A DNA stretch of 64,000 bases, from NCBI GenBank assembly GCA_039944855.1, contig JBDUXZ010000003.1, forward strand, positions 1 through 64,000, read 5' to 3'. The stretch comes from Rhodothermales bacterium (lineage in GTDB: Bacteria; Bacteroidota; Rhodothermia; Rhodothermales; JANQRZ01). A model generated the notes under the pieces. It saw only the letters and a program-made list of their open reading frames with translations. It was not told where the DNA came from and did not search any database. Shown here piece by piece: positions 17,801 through 24,233 of the stretch. Each line of letters begins with the position of its first letter. Position 1 is the first letter of the stretch. Made by a program: the position numbers and the translations under genes.

Positions 17801-18436
17801 GACGACGCCGCGCTCGACGTAGACATCGTGTGCCACTCGCGGGGCGGGCTCGTGAGCCGGATGCTCGCCGAGAAGCAGAGCGCGTTCTCGCTCGGCGCGC
17901 GGACGCTCCGCGTTGGGAACGTCGTGTTCGTCGCCTCGCCCAACGCCGGCACGAGTCTCGCCGACCCCGAGCACATGGGGACGCTCGTGGACACGTACAC
18001 GAACCTGCTGAACCTCGTCCCGGACAACCCGGTGACGGACGTGCTCGACGGTGTCGTGACCGTCGCGAAGCTCCTCGCTGTTGGCGCGCTCAGCGGGCTC
18101 AGCGGGCTGCAATCGATGCGGCCGGGCGGCGACTTCCAGCAGTGGCTCAACGCGGGGGGGACCCCGGGCGAGACGACGTACTACGCGCTTGGGGCCGACT
18201 TCACGCCCAGCCATCGGGGGATGCGGGAGTGGGCGAAGGACCGGCTGATGGACGCCGTCTTCGGAGCCGAGAACGACCTCGTCGTCCCGACGGCGAGCGT
18301 CTACGAGGCCAACGGCTCCGGCCTCTTCCCGATCGCCGAGCACCACGTCTTCGACGCCCACGCGGCGATCTCGCACGCGGGGTTCTTCCAGCACCCCAAA
18401 GTCCAGGAGAAACTGCTCGCATGGCTCACTGCCTAG
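14900..18436 (+). CDS. Caspase-family protease fused through DUF4384 to an alpha/beta-hydrolase (lipase-like)
   Basis: A 1178-residue multidomain protein. The N-terminal caspase/metacaspase domain (about residues 8-285) opens with KRALVVGVDTY and has the catalytic His in FFAGHGSQM (His88) and Cys in FDCCHSG (Cys157). A beta-rich section (about 295-495) follows, then a DUF4384-like domain (about 500-625; LAFTITNNHTEPLYVYALD), a partner typical of bacterial caspases. The C-terminus (about 905-1175) is an alpha/beta-hydrolase: oxyanion LLFVHGTFSRS, nucleophile Ser980 in VCHSRGGLVS, then ASPNAGTSL, as in PGAP1/lipase-like enzymes. No signal peptide. It heads an operon; its stop overlaps the next start by 16 bp. 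A protease joined to a lipase-like hydrolase suggests a toxic effector or a protease-activated hydrolase (inference). Confidence 0.9.
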   Translation: MASSGSKRALVVGVDTYENLSVFDHLEGCVNDARLMAQLLRDRFGFPEEHVTLLTDAEATRDGILAAMDALADATAEDDIVVMFFAGHGSQMTCREGDEPDGLDETIVPYDTGRANHPDAPGSADDTNRDISDDEINVWLRRVTAKTSYVTLLFDCCHSGTIARDTFGAKARYLAPDTRPVEELPPSPIPHVVTRGTRAEVGPSGWLPLSDRYVLIAGCADDECSYEYRDPETDTPHGALTFFLARAFADARPGTTYRDIYERVCPSVNAHASKQHPQLEGALDRELFGIRTIEPMRFVGVEKRDGPTVTLAAGAAQGLTVGSEWDVYPAGTKTTDDATPIGRVRVTHVGAVASKAELMEESADGVEPGARAVEALHAAHAAGLRVHLSVPDGFDEAAQALTAELDKTPLVTVVGDVEPADARAYLLVPRADDDGPVPQLGAVAEASWAVVGSTDGRLLMRVHPVSKAGVARLLRDNFVKIARYRFGLALDNPDPHSTLRGALDVRLQKKQGSEWADATPDAGGRVVFAESDRLAFTITNNHTEPLYVYALDFDITHGIYPLTVQGANETLAPGNTLKIGYPDGIAFEFDDAFPFAPQPNEADPIEGTETLKVFGTTQPADFSSFNQEPTRSSAFGEAEGGSSLQQLIRRAALGAPTRKIALHQKTTDDGDWTTASRSFMLRKETASATLDAGGSTAALGDITIRTRGLGGEARVLPPLNAAPAGTRSAPRIGASTGVLDGLHAVLAQERVGAQQTVEIDVARTRSLPTPGAEPTIEVEVPEPDAGHGQFVLYTDESGVTTWQFAKPAAATRSLGPRTRRYVIDRAAPVAPEGAATRGIAGAVGKKLIEVLVFPLIDPLIGAVTEKFAEKWEEKERPYGLRPFTPANYTSPDAPALGDDDWRRLGAGRSLLFVHGTFSRSHSAFGALGTETLAALSQRYDGRVFAFDHFTLSHDPRRNIEEFLARLPDDAALDVDIVCHSRGGLVSRMLAEKQSAFSLGARTLRVGNVVFVASPNAGTSLADPEHMGTLVDTYTNLLNLVPDNPVTDVLDGVVTVAKLLAVGALSGLSGLQSMRPGGDFQQWLNAGGTPGETTYYALGADFTPSHRGMREWAKDRLMDAVFGAENDLVVPTASVYEANGSGLFPIAEHHVFDAHAAISHAGFFQHPKVQEKLLAWLTA

Positions 18437-19128
18437 CTTGTTTCCCCACCCGCTTCGTGGCCGGCCTCGTGCTCCTGCTCTCCGGGTGCACCGCCCCTTC
18501 GACCGTCGCGCAACCCCTCGTGCCACCGACGGTTGAGGTGTGTGCAGCAGAGCCGGTCCTTGCGGTCGTCGGTGAGCCCGTCGACTTCATCGCTGCGGTG
18601 GGGGGCAAAGTGGACACCGCGTCGTGGGACTTCGGGGATGGGACGACGGCGGCCGTACGCGACACGACGCACACGTACGCAGAGCCGGGGGTTTATGGCG
18701 CGGCGTTCACCGCCGCGAATGCCGCCGGACGCACAGCCTGCACCGCCACGGTTGTCGTTGACGCGCCGTACTGCCTCGACATCGTCGAGCTGAACAGCGT
18801 GTATTTCGGACGCAACAGCAGCCGGATCGATGATGGAATGGCGGACCCGAACACCGAAGCCCGACTCGCCGAGAATCTCGAGCTGATCCTCTCCTGCCCG
18901 AGCATGGCGATCGAGATCGGAGGCGTGGCGCAGGCTCGGGAGCGCCGCCCCCGCACCCTCGCCGAGGAGCGGGCGCAAGCGGTCGGCGCGTATTACATCA
19001 AGGGCGGAGCCCGACCGGAGCAGATCCGCATCATCGAAGGGACCATAACCACGTCGGATCCGGACGAATCAGGGCCGATCGTCCGAACACGCCGCGCTGA
19101 CTCGTTCCCCCGCCCTGCCCAACGCTGA
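18421..19128 (+). CDS. Lipoprotein with PKD and OmpA-like domains
   Basis: A 235-residue envelope protein. A signal sequence ends in an LLLSGC lipobox (Cys about 23). A PKD-type beta-sandwich follows (about residues 35-115; SWDFGDGTT and HTYAEPGVY). The C-terminal region (about 120-235) resembles the OmpA peptidoglycan-binding domain: VELNSVYFGRNSSRI, a helix, then EIGG...RRPRTLAEERAQAVGAYY and QIRIIEG. It would anchor to the outer membrane and bind peptidoglycan. The ATG at 18421 lies inside the end of the caspase gene (16-bp overlap), so the two are translationally coupled. It probably provides the envelope-side scaffold or sensor of the caspase/CHAT system. Confidence 0.85.
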   Translation: MAHCLACFPTRFVAGLVLLLSGCTAPSTVAQPLVPPTVEVCAAEPVLAVVGEPVDFIAAVGGKVDTASWDFGDGTTAAVRDTTHTYAEPGVYGAAFTAANAAGRTACTATVVVDAPYCLDIVELNSVYFGRNSSRIDDGMADPNTEARLAENLELILSCPSMAIEIGGVAQARERRPRTLAEERAQAVGAYYIKGGARPEQIRIIEGTITTSDPDESGPIVRTRRADSFPRPAQR

Positions 19129-19135
19129 GCCTCGC

Positions 19136-20794
19136 ATGGCCGACTACAAAGACTTCCGACTGAGCATCGTGCGCCGAGGCGACGAGGTGTGGGTGACGTC
19201 GAGCTCGCCGGCGAGCGGAGAGAGCGAGGCCCGCCTCCGGCTCCCCGACGACCTCGACGCCTACCAGCTCACGGCGCTCCTCGCCGCCGAGCACGGCGGG
19301 ACGGCGCGCGGGACCGGAGACGCCGAGCCCCGCGTCGAGCGCAGAATCGCCATAAACGCGGGGTCTTCGCCCTCTGAGGAGCGCGCCGAGCGGATCGGGA
19401 GCGAGCTGTTCGAGACCCTTTTCCCCGGCCCCATCCGCGACGCGTTCAACCGCAACTGGGGCACCGGCCGTGACAGCGGCGTCCGCATCCGGCTCCAGAT
19501 CAACCTCAACGACGACGACGAGACGATCCAGCGCCTCGCCGGGCTCCCGTGGGAGCTCCTTTACCTCGACGGGACGCGGACCGCGCTCGGACGCTCGCCG
19601 CTCACCCCGGTCGTCCGCTACCTCAACGTGCCGCGCCCCTACACGACGGTCCCACTCGGAGGGACGCTCCGCGTGCTCCTCGTCGTCGCCAACCCCAGGG
19701 ACACGCACGCGCTCGACCTCACGACGGAGAAGGAAGGGATCGAGCGCGTGCTTCGGTCGCTCGCGAACGTGGAGGTGGACGTGCTCGAACACGCGACGCG
19801 CGACAGCCTGCGCGATGCGCTAGACACGAAGCCGTACCACGTCCTCCACTACATGGGCCACGGCGGGTTCGAGGGCGGTACGGGCGTGCTGTTTCTGGAG
19901 GACGACGAGCGCCGCGCCGTGCCACTCTCGGGCGAACTCCTCGGCGGCACACTCAGCGCGATGCCCTCGCTCCGGCTCGTCTTCCTCAACGCCTGCGACA
20001 CGGGCCGGACGAACCACGAGGCCGGGCGCGACCCGTTCGGCGGCGTTGCGGCGTCACTCGTGCTCGCGGGCGTCCCCGCCGTCGTCGCCATGCAGGTGCC
20101 GGTCTCGGACCGCGCCGCGCTCGCCTTCGCTGATAAGTTCTACGAGCAGGTCGCCCACCGGAAGCCGGTCGACGCCGCCGTTTCGCTCGGACGGCAGGCG
20201 ATCTACTGGGAAGACCAGACGTCACTGGAGTGGGCCACGCCCGTCTTGTTCATGCGCGCCCCCGACGGCCACCTCTTCGACGTCGAGCCCGAGCCGGCGG
20301 AGCCCGAGCCCGTGGACGCCGCCCCGGTGCCCGTTCCCGCTGCTCCGCCTGTCGCCCGACCGCGGCGAGGGCTCGTCTGGGGCGGGGCCTTCCTCGGCGT
20401 CGCGCTCCTCGCTGCCCTCGCGTTCTTCCTCACGCGCAACGGAGAGCCGGACGACGTGCTCCCGGATGACCCCCCCATCGTCGAAGTGCCTGCTCCGACG
20501 CCGGCCGATGTCGCGGATGTCGGTCTCCAGCCTCCGCAGGCGTCTCTCGCGGTGGGCGGCTCGCTCGCGTTCCGCTCCTCGCTCCTCGACGCCGAGCGGC
20601 GGCCGGTCACGCTCCTCGGCGACGACGGGCAGCCGCTCCGCAACCGCGCGCTCACCTGGTCCTCGAGCGACTCGACGGTGCTCCGCGTCTCCGAAACCGG
20701 CGTCGTCTCAGCCGTCGGGCCGGGGCGGGCGACCGTCTACGGTCAGATCGGGGAGCACCGCGACAGCGCCCGCGTGTCCGTTCGTGCTCCCTGA
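19136..20794 (+). CDS. CHAT-domain protease with membrane anchor and Big2-like C-terminal domain
   Basis: A 552-residue protein. The N-terminal 90 residues are variable. A CHAT (caspase-like) protease domain covers about 95-385, with LPWELLYLDG, the catalytic His in HYMGHGGF (His242) and Cys in LNACDTG (Cys287), and ending in TPVLFMRAPDG. A Pro-rich linker leads to one transmembrane helix (about 412-432). A bacterial Ig-like group 2 domain follows (about 455-550; LTWSSSDSTVLRVSETGVVSAV). With no signal peptide the likely topology is protease in the cytoplasm and Big2 domain in the periplasm. It starts 7 bp after the OmpA-like lipoprotein gene. It may convert an envelope signal into proteolysis; substrates are unknown. 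Confidence 0.92.
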   Translation: MADYKDFRLSIVRRGDEVWVTSSSPASGESEARLRLPDDLDAYQLTALLAAEHGGTARGTGDAEPRVERRIAINAGSSPSEERAERIGSELFETLFPGPIRDAFNRNWGTGRDSGVRIRLQINLNDDDETIQRLAGLPWELLYLDGTRTALGRSPLTPVVRYLNVPRPYTTVPLGGTLRVLLVVANPRDTHALDLTTEKEGIERVLRSLANVEVDVLEHATRDSLRDALDTKPYHVLHYMGHGGFEGGTGVLFLEDDERRAVPLSGELLGGTLSAMPSLRLVFLNACDTGRTNHEAGRDPFGGVAASLVLAGVPAVVAMQVPVSDRAALAFADKFYEQVAHRKPVDAAVSLGRQAIYWEDQTSLEWATPVLFMRAPDGHLFDVEPEPAEPEPVDAAPVPVPAAPPVARPRRGLVWGGAFLGVALLAALAFFLTRNGEPDDVLPDDPPIVEVPAPTPADVADVGLQPPQASLAVGGSLAFRSSLLDAERRPVTLLGDDGQPLRNRALTWSSSDSTVLRVSETGVVSAVGPGRATVYGQIGEHRDSARVSVRAP

Positions 20795-20829
20795 TAGATC
20801 GAACCCCGCCCTCTCACTTTACTCCCCTC

Positions 20830-21747
20830 ATGCTGACTGCTCTCTCCTTGCGTAGACGACTCCTCGCGCTTGCTTCTGTCGCTCTCATCGTAGCTGGCTC
20901 TGCTCCGAGTGCCTTCGCTCAAGCCCCGACGCTCGTCCAGTTCAGCCTGTCGGAGCGCTCGACCTATGTCGAAACGACGCATAGCGACTGGCAGAGCGAC
21001 CGCGATCTCCGCTACTTCTCGAAGTCGAAGAAGTACGAGCTGTGCACGGACTGCGAGGACGGGACCGAGCCCGGCTGCGCCGATTGCTGGTGGGCGCGGT
21101 GCGACCAGCTCCTCGCGGAGCCGCTCACGCTGAAGGCGATGAAGACGTACGCCACCGGGCTCGGCCAGCCGGAGCAGATGCGCCACGTCGCCGACCGCGC
21201 GAGCCTGAGGGCCCTCGTTTACAACGAACCGGAGGGCACGCTCCAGGGACTCCTCCCCCAGACACGCGCCGCGTGGAACGAGATCGGAGCCACGGACCGC
21301 GACCGCCTCATCGCGCTCGGGCGGGACTGCACGGTCGGCGGCCCCGACCCGCTCGTGTTCACCTTCGTCCTGAGCAACCCCGGCGAGCGCGCCGTGTTCG
21401 TGACGGAGATCGTCCACCACCGCCTCTTCGACTTCGGCGAGGCCGCCGGCGGCCCCCCCGGCACGTCGGGCCCGTTCGAGCCCGAGGTCGACTACGTGCA
21501 CGAGGTCGACTTCAAATGCGAATTCGAAGCCGGCGGCGGGCAGAGCACCGAGTCCGTAGCCCGCCCCCTCGCTCCGCCCTTCCGCATCATGGGGGACGAC
21601 GCGGTGAGCTTCGAGCTCCAGTCCATTTACGATGGGACGTCCACCGGTTTCCTCGCCCCGATCAAGATGCGGCTCGACGTCGTGACGTCCGGGGGAACCG
21701 TGAGCACGCCGGAGTTCATCGTGGAAGCCCCCTCTTGCGGAGGCTGA
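20830..21747 (+). CDS. Secreted protein of unknown function with a Cys-rich patch
   Basis: A 305-residue exported protein. The signal peptide (RRLLALASVALIVAG...SAFA) is followed by cleavage near residue 30. No lipobox and no further membrane segment. A cysteine cluster at about residues 73-94 (ELCTDCEDG...CADCWWARC) has paired CxxC motifs and could form disulfides or bind metal. A beta-rich second half (LVFTFVLSNPGERAVFVTEI and onwards) resembles an extracellular beta-sandwich. I recognise no family. It sits between the two membrane CHAT genes with gaps of 35 and 28 bp, so it is very probably an accessory or ligand of their periplasmic domains. Confidence 0.8.
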   Translation: MLTALSLRRRLLALASVALIVAGSAPSAFAQAPTLVQFSLSERSTYVETTHSDWQSDRDLRYFSKSKKYELCTDCEDGTEPGCADCWWARCDQLLAEPLTLKAMKTYATGLGQPEQMRHVADRASLRALVYNEPEGTLQGLLPQTRAAWNEIGATDRDRLIALGRDCTVGGPDPLVFTFVLSNPGERAVFVTEIVHHRLFDFGEAAGGPPGTSGPFEPEVDYVHEVDFKCEFEAGGGQSTESVARPLAPPFRIMGDDAVSFELQSIYDGTSTGFLAPIKMRLDVVTSGGTVSTPEFIVEAPSCGG

Positions 21748-21775
21748 TCGCTCTTCCCATTCCCAAGCACCCATT

Positions 21776-23785
21776 ATGGATTACCTCGACTTCGAGATCC
21801 GCATCACACCCGGTGACGACGGGCGCTACCCCGTCCACGTCATCGACGCGCCCGACGCCGAGCGGCCGACGGCGACGATGGTGCTCCCCTTCGACGAGGG
21901 CACGCTGAAGAGCCACCTCCAGAACCTCCAGATCGCGCTCCTCCAGTCGAAGTCCACACGGCGGGCGCTCGTGCAGCCGCAGGAGCAGCTCTCGGTGAAG
22001 GACTTCGGGCAGGTCCTCTTCGACACCGTGCTCCCGGACGACGTGCGGGCGTGCTACCAGCGCAGCCGCAACAAAGCCGCCGCGAGCGGGAAGGGGCTCC
22101 GCCTCCGCCTCCGCATCGAGGCCCCCGACCTCGCTGCGCTCCCGTGGGAGTTCCTCTACGACGAAGCCGCCGGCGACTTCGTCTGCCTCTCGAACGAGAC
22201 GCCGATCGTCCGCTACCTCGCGCTCGACCGGCCCGTCGCGCCGATCCGAATTACGCCCCCGCTCCAGATCCTCGGGATGGTCGCCGCCCCCGACGACAAG
22301 CCCCAGCTCAACGTCGGGCGTGAGAAGCAACGGATGAGCGAGGCACTCGCGGGGCTCGAAGCGCGGGGCCTCGTTCGGCTGACGTGGCTGGAGGGGCAGA
22401 CGTGGCAGGAGCTCCAGCGGGCGATGCGGCAGGGGCCGTGGCACATCTTCCACTTCGTCGGCCACGGCGGCTTCGACCCGTCCATCAACGAGGGCGTGCT
22501 CGCGTTCGCGAAGGAGGACCGGCAGACGGGGATCGCGGCGGGGAACGACGCGCCGCCGCCGACCCGAACCGACCCGCTCCCCGCTACGAAGATCGGCCAA
22601 CTCCTCGCCGACCACCGCGACCTCCGCCTCGTCGTCCTCAACGCCTGCCAGGGCGCGACGGCCAGCACCGACGACATCTTCTCCAGTACGGCGAGCGTGC
22701 TCATCCGTAAGGGCATCCCCGCCGTCGTCGCGATGCAGTACGAGATCACCGACCGCGCCGCGATCGAGTTCGGGCGCGGGTTCTACGCCTCCGTCGCCGA
22801 CGGGCTGCCGGTGGACGCTTCTGTGGCCGAGGCGCGGAAGGCGGTCAACTTCGCGATGGACTACACGGTCGAGTGGGGGACACCGGTGCTCCACATGCGC
22901 GCCCCCGACGGGCGGCTCTTCGACATCGATGCGCTCGCGGCAGCACCCCCGGCCCCGCCGCCTCCTAAACCCGCTGTCGAAGTGGTCATGGAGCCCGAGC
23001 CGGCACCGCGTCCGGTAGAAGCCCGGCCCCCCGCTCCCGGCCCGGTCCGGCCCGCACGCGCTGCCGCCGTATCACCCGACGCGAGCGGGAGGAGCAAGAC
23101 GTTCCTTTGGGGAGCCGGCGCTGGCATCGCCTTCCTTCTCCTCGCTTTCATAGCGTTGGGTTTCTGGCTTAATCGCGGGCCGGAGCCAGCGCCGGAGCCG
23201 GAATGGCAGTACATCGGTGAGGTCACGATCGAGGAGGTGGCGCCTATGGCTCTCGGCGAGACCGCCTACATCCAGGCACGGCTTTGGAATGAGGCCGGAG
23301 AGGAGATAGGCGAGGAGACGGTGTACCCCGATTGGGTGCTCACGTGGTCCGCCGAGCCGGAAGACATCGTGAACCTTACCTACGACGAGGAGGGGCGCGG
23401 GGTATACGTCGAGGCGTGGACGGCGGGCACCGTCACCATAGCCGCCACCGTCAACTACGATTACTCCTTCCACGAAGAATCTCCGTCCGACGCTATCGCT
23501 ATGCCGATCACAGTTCCTCCATCTCGCTCCGTGGACAGCGGCGTGCCCGTAGATGTGACTTTCGCCAACCAGTCATCCGCTCGGGTGGATATGGTGTGGG
23601 TCGATCATCAAGGAGCAGAACGTCCCTACGGAGGGATAGAACCCGGGGCGGATATCACGCAGCCCTCGTTCGCGAGGCACGTATGGCGCCTGAAGGAGTG
23701 GGAGACGGGGCTCGTGCTGGGGACGTTTGTAGTGGCGGAGTCGCCGCCCGAGCAGCGGTTCACGATTCGGGACGCTGTCCGGTAG
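21776..23785 (+). CDS. CHAT-domain protease with membrane anchor, Ig-like domain and C-terminal VHL beta domain
   Basis: A 669-residue protein. The CHAT domain (about residues 95-390) has LPWEFLYDE, the catalytic His in HFVGHGGF (His230) and Cys in LNACQGA (Cys291), and ends HMRAPDG. A Pro-rich linker, one transmembrane helix (about 443-466) and an Ig-like region (about 475-590) follow. Residues about 591-669 match the von Hippel-Lindau beta domain. Phe596, Trp608, Tyr618, Ser631, His635 and Trp637 fall at exactly the spacing of human VHL Phe76, Trp88, Tyr98, Ser111, His115 and Trp117, without a gap. These include the hydroxyproline-binding residues. Protease inside and VHL domain outside is the likely topology. 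It is the last gene of the operon. Confidence 0.9.
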   Translation: MDYLDFEIRITPGDDGRYPVHVIDAPDAERPTATMVLPFDEGTLKSHLQNLQIALLQSKSTRRALVQPQEQLSVKDFGQVLFDTVLPDDVRACYQRSRNKAAASGKGLRLRLRIEAPDLAALPWEFLYDEAAGDFVCLSNETPIVRYLALDRPVAPIRITPPLQILGMVAAPDDKPQLNVGREKQRMSEALAGLEARGLVRLTWLEGQTWQELQRAMRQGPWHIFHFVGHGGFDPSINEGVLAFAKEDRQTGIAAGNDAPPPTRTDPLPATKIGQLLADHRDLRLVVLNACQGATASTDDIFSSTASVLIRKGIPAVVAMQYEITDRAAIEFGRGFYASVADGLPVDASVAEARKAVNFAMDYTVEWGTPVLHMRAPDGRLFDIDALAAAPPAPPPPKPAVEVVMEPEPAPRPVEARPPAPGPVRPARAAAVSPDASGRSKTFLWGAGAGIAFLLLAFIALGFWLNRGPEPAPEPEWQYIGEVTIEEVAPMALGETAYIQARLWNEAGEEIGEETVYPDWVLTWSAEPEDIVNLTYDEEGRGVYVEAWTAGTVTIAATVNYDYSFHEESPSDAIAMPITVPPSRSVDSGVPVDVTFANQSSARVDMVWVDHQGAERPYGGIEPGADITQPSFARHVWRLKEWETGLVLGTFVVAESPPEQRFTIRDAVR

Positions 23786-23881
23786 CGTGCCGTTCGGGGG
23801 CCGCCCGCTCCATCGAGGCCACTCCCCTATCAGCCGCTGCGGCTTCGTCGTCCCGTGAGCGCGCCGTTCCGAACCCGGATC

Positions 23882-24196
23882 TCAGTCGAGGCCGCCGCCG
23901 ACGCTGCCGCCGCCGCCGCCGCTCGTTCGGTCTCGGTCGCCGCCCCGGCACGGTGCCGCGAGGTCCCCGATGCGCGCGACGAAATCGAGCGGCGAAGACT
24001 CCGTAGCCTGCACGTTCAGGCGCCGACTCTCACCGGCTGGAATCTCGAAGCGCTCCGCGCCGAACACCTTGTCCGGGGCCACGCAGAGCACCGTATCGGC
24101 CTCGACGCTGAACGTCACAGCGTCCCCTGTATTGAGGTTCAGCGTAGACGGTGTGCATCTGCCGTCGCTATCGATGCGCACGGTGATCTCGGTCAT
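23882..24196 (-). CDS. Small beta-rich protein, possibly cupredoxin-like
   Basis: A 104-residue protein without signal peptide. The pattern LNLNTGDAVTFSVEADTV, FEIPAGESRRLNV and SSPLDFVARI resembles a short cupredoxin-type beta-sandwich. The copper ligands of real cupredoxins (late Cys-His-Met) are not evident, so metal binding is doubtful. The last 25 residues are a low-complexity Gly/Arg/Asp tail. It starts 37 bp after the stop of the Ser/Thr kinase gene on the same strand and is probably co-transcribed with it. It converges on the end of the VHL-CHAT gene. Function unknown. Confidence 0.65.
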   Translation of the reverse strand: MTEITVRIDSDGRCTPSTLNLNTGDAVTFSVEADTVLCVAPDKVFGAERFEIPAGESRRLNVQATESSPLDFVARIGDLAAPCRGGDRDRTSGGGGGSVGGGLD

Positions 24197-24233
24197 AGCA
24201 GCTCTGAAAAGTGAGAGGAACAGGATGTCTGCG

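Noticed and set aside
16061-18526. 821-residue open frame opposite the caspase-hydrolase gene
   Set aside because: Antisense to a protein with intact catalytic motifs; no domain seen in the antisense product.
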